Source: Gnetum montanum
Lineage: Eukaryota; Streptophyta; Gnetopsida; Gnetales; Gnetaceae
Length of the DNA: 64,000 nt
Direction: 5' to 3'
Assembly (NCBI GenBank): GCA_015680685.1
Contig: MNCI01000150.1
Coordinates: 20,760 to 84,759 of the forward strand
Shown: in pieces, positions 1 through 12,060 of the stretch
Position numbering within the stretch: position 1 is the first letter of the stretch
Layout of the letters: each line of letters starts with the position of its first letter
Translations under genes and position numbers: made by a program
The notes under the pieces: generated by a model
The model's database searches: none
What the model saw: only the letters and a program-made list of their open reading frames with translations
What the model was told of the DNA's origin: nothing

Positions 1-98
1 TACAATGCTCTCCTAGACCATCAAATGACTCTTTTACCAATTGAGCCGAAGGTTTGTTTCAATACATCTTTTCAGTACTTGCTTAAGGTAGTTTTATC
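1..98 (-). pseudogene. Reverse transcriptase scrap (family A)
   Basis: Read on the minus strand, this stretch matches the RT segment after the catalytic box (EQ-LKRC-ETNLRLNW...HLMV pattern) that also occurs near 5040-5130 and 58240-58330. It is cut by the window edge and carries stops. It adjoins a protease scrap on the opposite strand, so the block is rearranged. Confidence 0.6.
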
Positions 99-99
99 C

Positions 100-147
100 A
101 CTATCTATGGATGGTCTTATCTTGTTGATTTCCTAGTGATAATACCA
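100..147 (+). pseudogene. Protease scrap (family A), inverted against its neighbours
   Basis: About 48 bases encode a YGWSYLVDFLVI-like peptide. It matches the segment after the flap of the family A protease seen at 57000-57045 and 29615-29660. It lies on the plus strand while RT and gag on either side are on the minus strand, so a local inversion or patchwork repair joined them. I could not place 148-224. Confidence 0.45.
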
Positions 148-224
148 CCTTTTTTAATGTGAATTTATTATTATGTTTTAATGATCCTCCTTTGTCATTA
201 GATCCATTCTTGCTAGAACTCAAA

Positions 225-718
225 TTGTGGATCATGGATTGTAGGTTCTGGTTTTAACCTCCTTCAATGGAGTCAAAGAGAGGAATTTCATTGAATGGAA
301 AATCCCCCAAGAAGGGTTCTTCACCATCCTTTTGGTACAACATGTATGATGAATCATTGAACCACTTCCCCTTCATAGATTCATAGTTTTGTTCTAGATG
401 TCGATCCCTAAGACATTATGCCTCAATGGGATGATAATCCTTGGCGTCACTATCTTATATAACATACTTAGCATGAATTCCTTAGAGACCTAAACACACA
501 AGAGTTTGTTGGAGCATCGTAGGAACAAATTGATTAGGTGGAAACATGATGTTGCCCTCCATGTTAGGCCACCACAGTTGTTCCTCCTGATGTAGAATGA
601 AGGTGAAATTAGGTACATACTCATCAAGATGAGGATATACCACTCTATACTATTGGGGTATCGGTTGATGTACTCCATCAAACTTGGGTAGAGAATCACT
701 CCTATGAGAAGAAGACAT
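225..718 (-). pseudogene. Gag N-terminal region, element A0
   Basis: The minus-strand ATG at 716-718 starts a Met-Ser-Ser-Ser peptide like those at 3919, 26860 and 60961. A conserved N-terminal segment follows (HPDEY...NFTFILHQ-EQLWW-NMEGNIM pattern), known only from the copies in this window. The frame then decays and ends near 225, where the glycine/proline-rich part of gag begins in other copies. The start codon is 143 bases downstream of the PBS, as in the other elements. It is a structural-protein remnant and not functional. Confidence 0.65.
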
Positions 719-860
719 CTTGTGTTAGAAAATAAAAATGTAGTGTGCTTCTTAAAAATTATTGTAGTTATTTTAAAGTATGATATGACTCTAGGGTTCC
801 TTCTAATGATTTTGAATAATTTTCATTAAATCCTAGATAGTGCACATAACAACTAAAAGG

Positions 861-879
861 TCCCTGGTAATGGCACCAA
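861..879 (-). other. Primer binding site, element A0
   Basis: On the minus strand the LTR end is followed by TTGGTGCCATTACCAGGGA. This differs from the complement of the 3' end of plant tRNA-Asp (TGGCGCCGTTGCCGGGGA) only by C-to-T or G-to-A changes. Confidence 0.75.
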
Positions 880-1764
880 TGATGAGTGATAAGGTACCCC
901 TACACCCAACCATATGAATCACAAGCATTCACGCATGATTAGGTTGAATTTCGTAGACTTTAAATTCTTAAGTACACTGGTTCTAGGACATGAAATCTAA
1001 TCATAACAATCATTTTCTTCTCAACTATACTTATGGAGCTCAATATAGTTAAGTATAACTAAGGCACATGATTTTTATTATTTTATATTTTATTTGTCTA
1101 TGATTAAAAATAGGTTGAAACATAATTTATAATCAATTTAAAGTAATCTAATTGTGGATCAATAACTAACTATTCTAACATAAGTATCCAATCCCACCTT
1201 CCATGCACATCTTAAATGTGTATAGCGTTGTTGGGTTACCAAATGTTAAGAATTGCTGGGGTTACCAAGAGTCATACGCATGCTTGAAGTGGTCGTACTT
1301 ATGTGATTAAATGATTAATTTCCATTGAATTTAATTAGCTTACTTTAGCTTAATTACTTGAAAGCATTAAAGGAAATTGCATGAGACATTAAATCCATAA
1401 ATAAAGTATTTCAGCTAGCCAAGGTGCTGCAAGGTTTGATAAAAAAGATCATATTTATTTCCACACACACTATTATGCTCAAGTACAATAGTGCACTAAC
1501 AAAGATCTGTACACTCAATGACTCCTATTGTAAGAACATTGGAAAATATTCTAACTCTAGAGAAAAGAAACTACAAGAGTTTTGCTATGCTATGACAAAA
1601 ACTATATGGAAACCATGTGCCCAAGCGCTATATTTATAGGTCGGCACATACCCTGCGATATCAAATATTTGGCATCACACATTGGGGCTCGATATTGGGT
1701 ATTCGATATAAAGGCTTTGATATCACATACCCAATATTAGAGCTAGTCAAAACATGATTCATCA
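880..1764 (-). mobile_element. LTR of element A0 (GATATC type)
   Basis: The minus-strand LTR begins TGATGAATCATG at 1764 and ends ...CTCATCA at 880, directly before the PBS. A cluster of GATATC-like half-palindromes lies at about 1655-1740. Just downstream on the same strand is a TATA box (CCTATAAATA, complement at about 1630-1640). The terminal 40 bases (GCTTGTGATTCATATGG..GGGTACC) are shared with every other family A LTR here. A polypurine-like run (complement of CCCCCACCCC) precedes it at 1765-1774, so it may once have been a 3' LTR too. Confidence 0.75.
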
Positions 1765-1781
1765 CCCCCACCCCTTCTCTC

Positions 1782-1935
1782 TTTTTAGAAGTTAAGACAC
1801 TTGATTTGGACGATCCATGTCATGGGTTCGATTCTAGTGAACAATGTTAAGTTATATAAAAGTCTAATTAGATTATATATCTTAGGATGTACCTATGTTT
1901 CACTTATTTCAGGTTCCAACACTCCCTCTCTTCAA
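1782..1935 (+). repeat. tRNA-derived SINE-like repeat, copy 1
   Basis: A box-B-like GGGTTCGATTC lies at 1824-1834. About 40 bases upstream is a decayed box A. The body (ACAATG-TA--TATAAA-GT-TAATT-GA-TATAT--CTTAGG) and the tail (AGGTTCCAACACTCCC) recur at 22655-22800 and, inverted, at 23040-23190. The structure suggests a Pol III-transcribed SINE. Confidence 0.5.
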
Positions 1936-2848
1936 GAGTTAAATATCATATTCTCAAATATGTCACTTTTCAACAACAATTTCATCAAGAAAATTCCTAG
2001 TGAAAGTTGTAATAATTATGCTCTTTATCACCTAAAGAATTACTTGTAAAATTAGTCAACATTAACAAAATATTAATAATTCTTATTTTTAACTCTTCAT
2101 GTGTGCAAGGCCTAAAATTGGCAACTTCTTATTTAATAAGATAATGAGCTAACCACTTGAGCCACCTAACACTAACATTATGAATATCTTTTAAATCAAA
2201 CTTTGAACTTTCATGAAAAAGACATAATTATATCCACTACTAAAGACTAGATTTAACACACTGATATATTTTCAAAAATTCATACATTATATATACATTC
2301 ATTTTACATCTAAAATTCATCTCTTTTTTAATTTAATTTTTTATATGTTAAAGTCATGTATGTCATGTTAAAAAGACTTGAGTTTAATCTTAAATCATCT
2401 TGTTTATTGAGGGGAAGAAAGGATGGGTATTGTTTTGGAACCTACAATTTTTTTTCTTTAAAATGATATTTATTCCCAAGACATATAGCCAAATTAGAAC
2501 TTTATATCTTAGCATTACCAACTAAAATCAAATCTATAACTTCAAGCAAATATCAAATTTTCAAAAATGTTGCTTTTTAGCTATAACTCTAGGTAACAAA
2601 GCTCCAAGTGAAAGCTGAACAATTAATTTGTTTTCTATAGTATTCAATTCTTTTTATTTTGAAGGCTATTTGCTTTCAACTTTTGTTTCTATTTTTTTAT
2701 TATCTCTTATTGATTTTTTTTCTTTAAATAAAATTTTCTCCTTTTCTTTATAAGAAATCCTTTAGTAAGAGGAGGTTTTTCAAGATTTTCTATGAGGATG
2801 AAAACTTGAAAAGGCATTCCCAAAACCATTAGGGTTTTTTTTAACTCT
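1936..2848. other. AT-rich intergenic stretch
   Basis: No coding region is recognised. Minus-strand 2100-2170 contains a tRNA-head-like GGCTCAAGTGGTTAGCTC, perhaps a second SINE type, but no convincing box B. The rest is low-complexity AT-rich DNA up to the LTR at 2849. Confidence 0.4.
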
Positions 2849-3768
2849 TGATGAATGTCAAAGTCTCACATTGATGGGCCCCATTGATAGGGCCTCATTT
2901 ATGTGTTGTTGCCCCCGTCAACAAGACTACGTCAATGTAGTATTTGCTACATTGAAGGGGCCCCATCGATGCAACCCTAGAGGAAAAACTATAAATACAA
3001 GCTCCTAGCCATGTTTATGGGCAATTAGATTGATAGTAGTAGTAGAGCTCTTGTAATTTGTCTATTTTAATGTTAGAATATTTTTCCTAAGTCCCCATAG
3101 TAGGAGTGATTAAGTATATGGATCTTTATGCAAGCACTATTGTACTTGAACCACACAAGTGTGTACGGCAATAAAGATGAGCTTCTTTATCAACCTTGTA
3201 GCATTCTGGATATCTTAAATGTTTTTTTTATGCATTCATTATTTTTATTAAATATTTAATTAATTAAGCTAAATTAGACTTCAATTAATTAAGCTAAATA
3301 GATTAAGTACATATGTACGACCACTTTGAGCATAAACATGTATTCGCTTGGTAATCCTAGTAGAATTATTGGTTAGCATGCTCAGCAGCATAGCGCTTAG
3401 TAACCCAATAGTGGATATGTGGGTTTAGGACATGTATGGAAAGTGGGATTGGATGCTTATGTTAGGACTAGTTAAAGATTAGTTAGTTAGTTAAATTAAA
3501 TTAGTCATTCAATTACTTTATCTTTCTCTCTTCAAGCACCAAAGAACATAAACATAAAAATGATAAAAATCATATACCTCAATTACACTTAACCATACCA
3601 TGTGCATTATAAGTGTAATTGGAAAGAAAATGAATGACCTTAGGGCAAGGTTCATTGCCTAAAAGACTAGTGCATTGAAAACTATAGAGTCCACAAAATT
3701 TGACCAGATCTTTCATGAATGCTTTGTGATTCGTATGGTTGGGCATAAGGATACCTCATCACTCATCA
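2849..3768 (+). mobile_element. 5' LTR of element A1 (GGGCCC type)
   Basis: The LTR starts TGATGAATGTCAAAG and ends ACTCATCA. Its U3 has repeated GGGCCCCAT(T/C)GAT blocks instead of GATATC. A TATA box lies at 2990-2997, and an AATAAA-containing R region near 3170 (GGCAATAAAGATGAGC). It is close to the LTR at 20029-20971 along its whole length. The upstream flank lacks a polypurine tract, which fits the left end of an element. Confidence 0.85.
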
Positions 3769-3788
3769 TTGGCACTATTGCTAGGGAC
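3769..3788 (+). other. Primer binding site, element A1
   Basis: TTGGCACTATTGCTAGGGAC follows the LTR directly. It matches the tRNA-Asp complement except for transitions. Confidence 0.8.
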
Positions 3789-3918
3789 TCTATTTGTTGA
3801 AATGCATGCTATTTGGGATTAGTGAACATTATTAATATCATTAACAAAACTCAAGGTTTGCATTACTCTCACACGACATATAATTACAAAAGCACACTAA
3901 TTATTTTATTGTTGAAAA

Positions 3919-4490
3919 ATGTCTTCTTCTCATAGGCATGAAGATGTTAAACTATTAGTCCCACGTGAGTGTAAAGTGGTATATACTCATCCTAATGAGT
4001 GTGTACCGGACTTCACCTTCATCCTACACTAGGATGAGTAGCTACAATGGCATGACATGGAGGGTAACATCGTAATGCCCCCCGATTGATCTGTGCTTGG
4101 GTTGCTGTTTCAAACCCTTAAGAAGTTAGACATCTTAGATCTTCAAGAGAAACATGTTGTAAATGGTTATGTCCCACTGAAACATAACACAAGTGAGAAT
4201 AACACCAAGAGAAGAATCATGAATTTGCAAAGGAGAAACACTTTACTAACCCCTTATTCCTATTAAATCAAACCAACAATGAGGATCCTCCCTTTGGGTT
4301 TTCTCAACATGAAGATTCTCCATCCCTTGTTATTGGTGATGAGGATCCACTATTAATAAACCAAGTTTAGGAAAAAGTGACAATCAAGGTAAGAACTCAA
4401 ATAGACATCATGATGGAAAGGGATTTAAGGATGATGGTCGTAATGAACCAAGAGGTGGTGGCACACACTATGGTGGTGGTGGTGGTGGTG
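3919..4490 (+). pseudogene. Gag N-terminus, element A1 (truncated)
   Basis: The ATG at 3919 opens Met-Ser-Ser-Ser-His, then the conserved VYTHP-E-VPDFTFILH segment with stops soon after. The glycine-rich part ends in a (TGG)n microsatellite near 4472-4490. RT sequence then begins at once, so the gag core, zinc knuckle and protease are missing. In elements C and D about 2.5-3 kb lies between these points. The microsatellite sits exactly at the deletion junction. Confidence 0.7.
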
Positions 4491-4494
4491 GATA

Positions 4495-7140
4495 TGCCAA
4501 CATAACATTTACATTGATTTGGCCATGAAACCAAGAAGGTAACTGTAGTGGTGACTAAACCCCAAATTAAAACAAATCGTTAAAGAGGAAATAGAATTGT
4601 TCCTCAAGGCTAGGTTTATCGATCCCATTGTAGATAGCTAGTGGGTTAGCCCACTCATAATTGTTCCAAAGAAAGGTGTCAACTGATGGAATTGTATTGA
4701 CTTCAGGCTGTTGAACATGGCAACATTTGAAGATCATTTTCCATTTTCATTTGTGAACCAAGTGTTGGACACTATCTCTAGGAATTGTTATTATAGCTTC
4801 TTGAATGGTTATAATGGCTATAAAAAAATCCAAATTATGCCAAATGATTAGGCCAAGACAACATTCATGAGTCCCTGGGAGAATTTTTCATATTGTAAGA
4901 TGCCATTTGGTCTGTGCAATGCCCCTGCAACATTTTAATGCCTGTTCCTTAGTATTTTCCAATAGCAAATTGGTAGCAGGATAGAACTCTTTATGGATGA
5001 ATTCTCTACCTATGGGGCTACATTTGAGCAAGCTCTGGACCACCTTGAGTAAGTAGTGAAGAGATGTGTTTAAACAAACCTTAGGCTCAATTAGTAGAAA
5101 ATCCATTTAATGGTCTAGGAAGGCATAGTACTAGGGCATAGAATTACTCAAGTAGGGATTGAGGTAGACCCAGAAAAAATAATTGTCATCCAAGAAATCA
5201 CACACCAACCAGAGATAGTTAAAGACATCTGATCATTCCTTGGACATACTGGCTACTATTAATGATTCATAGAGAATTTCTCTGAGATCCCAAAGCTATT
5301 GGTCAAGCTTATGAAGAAAGATGCTCCGTTCATCTAAACAAAGGAATGTGAACATGCATTCCAAAAATTAAAAGACAAACTCGTAGAAGTCCTAATTCTA
5401 CAGGCACCAAACTAGTCTAGATCATTTCACATAATGATGGACATATCTAATTATGCTTTGGGAGTTGTGCTCATGTAGTTGGATGATAAAAAAACATACA
5501 TATTATATCCACTACATGAGTCGAAACATTGTGGGTGCACAACTAAATTACACCACAATAGAAAAAGAATTGATGGCAGTGATGTATGCTCTTGAAAAGT
5601 TCAGGCACTATGTGCTTGGTTATAAAGTATTTGTGCACACAGACCATAGTGCCATCTACTTCCTAATGAACAAGCTGATGGTGTGCCCCCATATCATATG
5701 GTGGCTTGTGATCTTGTAGACATTCGATCTCATAATGGTAGATCAAAAAGGAAGGAACCAAGAATGTGATCATTCACCATCTCTCTTAATTAATATGGGA
5801 TAATAAAGAGAAGCAGAGCTTTCTCTTTGATCAGTTTCTAGGCAAACTCCTCTTTATAGGAGCAATAAATGACCAAGTGCCCATAGAAACAAAATGGTAC
5901 AATGGCATCCTCACTTACCTTCTCACTCAACAGATGCCACAAGATTTGGACGTTAGGAATAAATAATAGTTTTTTCATCAAGAAAAATACTTTATGGAAA
6001 TTAATGAACACCTTTACAAGGTGTGTGCCAATGGCTTGGTTTGTTGGTATGTCCTTGATGTAGATCAACTATGCATTCTCTAGGATGCTCATGAAGGCCC
6101 TTATGGAGGCCACTATGTAGGAAGATGCACAACCATAAAAATCTTGATGGTAGAATGCTATTGGTCTACAATCTTCAAAGATGCCCGCTAGTTTGTCCAA
6201 TCTTATGAATGTTGTCAAAGAGATGGTGGGATGACCACTCAAATGGAGGGGCCTCAACAATGGATTCAACCACTAGAGCCCTTTGACATATGGTGCATTG
6301 AATTTATGGGTTCCATCACACCCATGTCCAATTGAAAGGAATATATCATTGTATCAGTCAACTACTACATCAAATGGGAAAAATCAATAGCTATCACCGA
6401 TTGTACATCATCCACCATTGCTAGATTTGTACAACAACATGTTGTAAACAAGTTTGGAATGCCACATGTGCTAATTTTTGATAATGGAACTTACTTCACA
6501 GGTGCCACTTTTAAAAAATTAATGCAAGACTTGGGGGTTGAACATAAATTAACAACACCTTATCACCTGCAAGCCAATGGTCAAGTAGAGGTAACTAACT
6601 GGGAGATCAAAAAGATCTTAACAAAAAACCATAAGAAAATATAGGAGAGATTAGAGCACAAAACTCAACGATGCCCTTTGGGCCTACTACTCAACGTAGA
6701 AACTTGCTATTGGCTACTCTCCCTATGAGTTATTGTATGGAAAACTTCCAACATTTTTAGTTCAATCCAAGCTCTATATACTCTCAATAGCCTATGACCT
6801 GAATCTTGACCTAAGTCTAGCCCAAAAAGAAAGATTGATCAACTTCAATGTGTTAGACAAAAATCAATTTGTGGCTCTATCTTTAAATGAAGTACACAAG
6901 GCATTTAACAAGCAATGACATGACCTAAGAATATAAAAAGTAAAATTCCAATCAAGATATAAGGTTCTCTACTAGAACCCCACACATGTACCTCAGAAAA
7001 AAAATTCTAAACATTATGGAAGGGACCTTATATAATTGTTGAAACCTTTCCTTCTAGGGCCATGACTATATACAAAACTAAAAGCCTAGATAAAAGGAAT
7101 TTGGTCAACATCCAACAAATAAACCTCTTCCATGAGCCTA
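4495..7140 (+). pseudogene. Pol remnant (RT-RNaseH-integrase), element A1
   Basis: In order: RT at about 4495-5230 (VPKKG, CIDFRLLNMATFEDHFP, FGLCNAPATF motifs), one RNase H at about 5400-5760 (EKELMAVMYALEKF and HTDHSAIYFLMNK), integrase at about 6060-6650 (FDNGTYFTG, ANGQVEVTN) and an integrase C-terminal/chromodomain-like tail to about 7140. The RT catalytic box reads FMDE where FMDD is expected. The first integrase aspartate is Glu (WCIEFMG). There are many stops. A single RNase H and the FGLCNAP form of RT suggest the Athila lineage. It would copy element RNA and insert it into host chromosomes, but it is dead. Confidence 0.85.
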
Positions 7141-7212
7141 AGCAAGCCAGCGCAACAAATACCTCAACGGATGGACAACCATGCTTAATTTTTTGGATCT
7201 CTTCCTTCCAAC

Positions 7213-7226
7213 TTAGTCATGGGGGA
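7213..7226 (+). other. Internal polypurine-like tract after integrase
   Basis: TTAGTCATGGGGGA closely resembles the tract TTCAGTCATGGGGGTA that precedes family A 3' LTRs (20010-20028, 31720-31734). The same internal copy follows the protease remnant in element B at about 30142-30155. It may be a second plus-strand primer, like the central PPT of some retroelements. Confidence 0.45.
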
Positions 7227-7229
7227 AAT

Positions 7230-8655
7230 GGCCATCCATGCTAATCATCCATATGGCTCCTTAGTTTTTTTATTTTTTTTCACTTTTTTGATTTTGTAAT
7301 TTATTTATTTTACAACTTTTTGATTTTCAAAATATTTCTTATTTTCACACCATTTTTTGTTTTACACCATCATTAGTATGTTCAAATATTTATTGGATAT
7401 TTTACACTTTCTTATATATTTTACTTTATTTTGTTTGAGTGTGATTTTTAAATTTTTTTCTAATAAAAGTGTTTTATTTTGGAAGTTTAAGGTACCTTTC
7501 ATTAAATCAAGTTATAATAAATTTATGACCTTGGTAGTTTTCAAAACTTGAAAGGATTCAAAGGTTTGCATAGGGTGTGACTTCAAGGGGACTCAATACT
7601 CTTTGTACTCTTCTACTTACTTGGGTGCTTGAATGTTTTTCCATTAACTTCTTATTATTCCATGTTTTAATAATAAGAAGTCAAATAAAGTCTTTGCATG
7701 GTGTAGTTCCCATCTTAAAAAAATAAAATATAAAAAAATATAAAAATAGTATGGAAATTAAAAGCACACCCCTTAGACAAATAAACGGGCTATAAGCACT
7801 CATTATGGAACTAAAAAGACATGTACCCATGCCTAAAGGTCCCCTCTAACTAAGGTCCTCTCTCGCTTCCTACTTCTCTTTTCTTCTCTTTATGGAATGA
7901 TGGTTGTTTTGTAGGAGCACTCTTATGTCTCAAGGGGGTGGATTGGTCTTAGAGTGGTGATGCAAAGTTATTGAACGAAGTTGGTTTTGGTCTAGACTAA
8001 GGATGGATCTTCTTTGGTTATTTTAAACATGAACTTGACAAGGGACTTCTTATTACCTTATTTTGGAATTACATTTCATGTTCTCCATCATCCATCTATG
8101 CTAATCATAATTTACCTCACTACTGGTGTCCATGTTCTTGATTCCATGTCTTGGTATGATGTATTTGAATTCTTAGGTAGAATCTTTTGGGTTTTGGTCC
8201 TTAACCTTCATTGATCATTAATCACCTATAGGGTCCACATACTTCTTAGGTTGAGGTTATGAAAAGGTAAAAAGAACATGTGCTTGCTATGGGGAGGACC
8301 CACTTGCATATCCCTTGGTCAAGTTTGTTAAGTACTTTATCCCTAAGCATTCTCACAACCAGAACCTTTCGTACACTCATCTTCCACATCAGACCATGTG
8401 CTCCTTCACATATTTTGTTCATTAAATATGTTCTCTATCAAAATTTCCAATTCTTGAGCTTTTAAAGATCCTCTTCAATGATTTTATCATATTCTTGGCT
8501 TTTCTAGGATTCCATGGATCCCAATTTCATTGGAAAATTCCTTATATTTCTTGAGATATTCAAATTTGCAAATTTTTGCTGATATACAGGGCCCCATTGA
8601 TGAGGTTGGTTTTGGGTTGGACTAAGGATGGATCTTCTTTAGTCATTTTAAACAT
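7230..8655 (+). mobile_element. 3' non-coding region, element A1
   Basis: T- and A-rich sequence begins with a TTTTTCACTTTTTTG tract and matches 30180-31100 in element B and 10680-11870 in A2 piecewise. No gene is seen. A block of about 58 bases at 7978-8035 is repeated at 8600-8657 (GGATCTTCTTT...TTTTAAACATGAAC), just before gag of A2 begins. No 3' LTR of A1 was found. Confidence 0.6.
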
Positions 8656-8679
8656 GAACCCATGGGAGAAATCAAAAAC

Positions 8680-10512
8680 ATCAAAATGAATAGAAAAAAT
8701 CATCACAAGTAAACGGATAGAAATAGGAATTTTCACCATAACATATTTGATGATGATGAACCCTTGTTGGCTACTAAGAGCCTGATGCAAATCACAAAGG
8801 CAGTTAAAATACCTCACAAGCATTGCAGGGTAAGTCGTTTACCTAGGTTTGATATAAAAAATATCCCTAAATTTGTGGGAGGCTATGACTTAGACCCACA
8901 ACATCCTATACAAGCCTTTTGTGATGCCTATGCCTTGTACAACATTAAAAATGGATGGAAAAAGCTTAAGCTCTTTCTTAGGACATTAATAGAGAGAGTT
9001 GAAGTGTGGTATAGATTTTTGAAACCAAATTCAATCTGACAATGGTCCACAATGTTGGAACTCTTTAACAAGAAATACCAAACCTATGCAAGGGTGTCCA
9101 ACCTAAGGAGATAGGTCTAAGGATGGAGAAAAGAACAACATGAACCCTTGGACATGGCCTTAAATAGATATTAGTTTCTACTTAATAGATGCCTAGGCCA
9201 TGGTTTCTCTAAGGAAAGGTAACTTTTCCACATCATAGATGGGCTTCGTAATGAAATGAAGGAGACTCTTGGAATGTATGCCCCAGGTTGATTATATGAG
9301 CTATAAACCCATTAGATCTGAGAGCTAATCAAGAAGTTGGCAAAAGAAGAAGGAGAGCTATGTAAATGGGAGAATGTTGAGAAAAATATCACTAGGAACT
9401 AACTCTTCAAATAAAGAAGGTCCATATCTATGATAAGGAGAAAGACGCAACTCTTGATAAGGTGATTTCACAATAAACCTTGTCGATGCAGAAGTCTATT
9501 GATGAACTTGAAGCAAAGTTTAATAATATGTCAAAGTGGATATATGAAAACATTACAACCCTTATAGAAATGGTAGAGGAGAATCTAATACAAAATAAAT
9601 TAGGTGATCACAGTAAATAGAGGAAGAAGTACCAAGAAATAGCTAGGAAGACTTTTCAACAAACAGGAAAAATGGTTGAAGAAAGTGAGGCTATGGACTC
9701 AACCACAAACGAAGATAACAAATGTGACATCTGCATGTATGACCATCCAAAGGGCCATTTCCTGGTCTTTTTGCATCTACATGAGTATTGGACAGATGCA
9801 TTAAATCTGAAGTTTGTATAGAAACACATGCTTAGGAGATTTCCTTTTCCACATGGTAATGATAGATAGTTCCACAACCAATCATACTATCTTAGAAAGA
9901 CTTATTACCAAACTCAACACTATCATCAACCACATTGGCAACACACAAAATCATGGGGGAGACCACCCCCAAACTAGCCCTATCCTTCCTACCAACTAAA
10001 ACCATATGGATATTATGTTCAACATCCTATTTCTCTAACTAGTTCCATGTCCTCTACTTCAAATCACCACTATCACTCTCCCAAGTACCATCAACCCATG
10101 CAATCTCCTGAATGATCACCACCTCGCACCTCTTACCATCCATCCTACCTTCAATATTCTCATACTCCACCTCATCACAGGTCATTGCCAATGACACAAG
10201 AAGGTTCAACACCACAATATCAACAAATGAATACCACTTGTGCTGTGAATATGCATAGAAATGTAGATGCTAGTAGGTTCCCACCATAAATGCTGAAATG
10301 CCCATTCTTTAGGAAAGGTCGTAGGTAGAAGCAAAACATCCATTGATCGTCCACATCGTTTGAGCTAGCATAATGCCAATTTGGTTTAACACCTTTCTTC
10401 TCACCACCATTGACCTCTGATCTTACACAAGGGCCACCATCCATTATTACTCCAATCCCAAACCTAAGAAATGAATCTAATAGTGTGGGGAGACCAAAAA
10501 ATCCATGCATAC
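8680..10512 (+). pseudogene. Gag remnant (core, zinc knuckle, Pro-rich tail), element A2
   Basis: The core is clear: MKI-KFVGGYD..PIQAFCDAYALYNIKNGWKKLKLF, then a WSTMLELFNKKYQ segment, matching 55190-55850 of element C. Near 9725 is a knuckle-like CDICMYDHPKGHF; other copies end this motif in Cys (C-X2-C-X3-H-X4-C). From about 9880 a Pro/Gln-rich tail continues into the assembly gap. There are several stops and frameshifts. It would have been the capsid/nucleocapsid protein. The N-terminal 600 or so bases of gag are absent. Confidence 0.75.
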
Positions 10513-10678
10513 NNNNNNNNNNNNNNNNNNNNNNNNNNNNNNNNNNNNNNNNNNNNNNNNNNNNNNNNNNNNNNNNNNNNNNNNNNNNNNNNNNNNNNNN
10601 NNNNNNNNNNNNNNNNNNNNNNNNNNNNNNNNNNNNNNNNNNNNNNNNNNNNNNNNNNNNNNNNNNNNNNNNNNNNNN
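10513..10678. other. Assembly gap (166 N)
   Basis: A run of N. Gag lies to the left and 3' non-coding sequence to the right, so either protease-pol is deleted in A2 or the true gap is larger than shown. Confidence 1.
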
Positions 10679-11955
10679 TTTGTTTTACAATTTTTTGTCA
10701 TTTTCTTATTTCTTAATACAATTTTTCTTATTCCTTCCAACTTTTTCTATTTTTTTTTTTCATTTTCTTTATTAGGTAATCTTTCTTGTGAATAAAACAA
10801 TCATGTAGCCCATTAAGATGAGGTTTTCTCTATGTTTTCAAGCCATGAGGAACTAATTATTTGGACAGTGAGCCACATCATCCATCTACTCATTCCATTA
10901 ATAAGAGGTTCTTACCCTTGTTTTAATGATATTCTTTTTCATCACTTAAAACACAAAATAAATTCATAATCATTATTCCTAGATAGAAAAGTGAAGAACG
11001 AGGAGGGAATGTGAAGGGTATGACATCAAGGGGATTTCTGGATTCTCTTTGGCCACTTCTATATGTTCTATCATGTTACCTCGGTTGTAATTATATCCTT
11101 GTAGATCTAATGAAAAATGGGAGTAAGATTCACATAAAAGGCATTGAGTAAATTTTTGTGGATCCCACTAGATCAACATGTACCCATGCCTAAAGGTTGG
11201 TGCTTCTTAGATCCATAAAAAAAATAATGTACCATAAATAAGCTCATCCCTTGGACAACACGCCAAGTGATGTTACTCCTTGCAACTATGGTAGTCTTAT
11301 GGTTGTCAAATGAAATGATGAAATGATGCGATGTCATTGAAATGTGGTTTGGACTTGGTTTTAATCTTGGAAAAATGGCTAATGATTACTTAACCATTAA
11401 TAACACACAAGGATTCATTATACCTTGGGTAAGACACCTCAGGTACCACTTTTTGCACTCCTTTCTACCATCTAACTCATCTTTCTATTTGGATGATCCT
11501 AGCTTATGGTTTTGTGAAACATAGAGTTATCCCATCAACTTTGTGGTTTTCACATGTGTGTTTTGTTTCACAGGTACGCATTGCATTCAACCCCTTTAGT
11601 TCCTACGAACATTTTTAGGTGTGGTTACATAAGGGCATTATGGGTTGGAGCTTGCTTTGGGGAGGATCCACTTGTGTAACTATTGTAACTTGTCCTTGTT
11701 TAACACAACCACATAATTCTTCACCTTCCAAGTGCATAATTGTTAAATTTCATTCTTTTCCTTATCATGTAATTGATTTGTTTCACAACATCAGTTTAAC
11801 ATCCCTTTTCTTACATCTTCCAAAGATTTTAACGTCAATGACTACATCTTCTAAGACTTCTAGTGCTTAAAAATGACTCCCTACTTACCTCAAATCTATG
11901 GATCTAACCTCAAACCTTCCAACCAATCCTAGAGCTTCATTTCACATGCTCAATA
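10679..11955 (+). mobile_element. 3' non-coding region, element A2
   Basis: It begins T-rich like 7260 and 30190, then follows the same order of blocks as element B (TTAACCATTAATAA..ACACAAGG, GGGGAGGATCCACT). No coding potential was recognised. Confidence 0.55.
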
Positions 11956-11959
11956 CCAT

Positions 11960-12060
11960 CATAAGATGCAAATCCATGGACCCTGATATCAAATACTTGA
12001 TATTGGATTGACCTCGACATCAAATACCTAATATCGAGTCTTACAAAACCTATATATATG
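11960..12060 (+). promoter_or_regulatory. Internal promoter of ORF X1 (GATATC type)
   Basis: A run of GATATC-like units (TGATATCAAATACTTGATATTGG, ACCTAATATCGAG) is followed by a TATA box (CCTATATATATGA) near 12048. The arrangement copies that of the element's own LTR at 15540-15651. It would start a transcript for ORF X1 independent of the LTR. A probable 5'UTR intron runs from GTAAGAG at 12308 to TTATAG ending at 12610, directly before the ATG. Confidence 0.5.

Noticed and set aside
2100-2170. A functional tRNA gene on the minus strand
   Set aside because: Box A is fair but no box B, anticodon stem or acceptor pairing could be found; at most a SINE head.
2760-2848. A third ORF X leader
   Set aside because: TTTTTCAAGATTTTCTATGA resembles the X1 leader at 12110, but the match is short and AT-rich and no X coding sequence follows.
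10410-10795. Open frames across the N run
   Set aside because: They are open only because N cannot encode a stop; flanks are gag on one side and T-rich non-coding DNA on the other.
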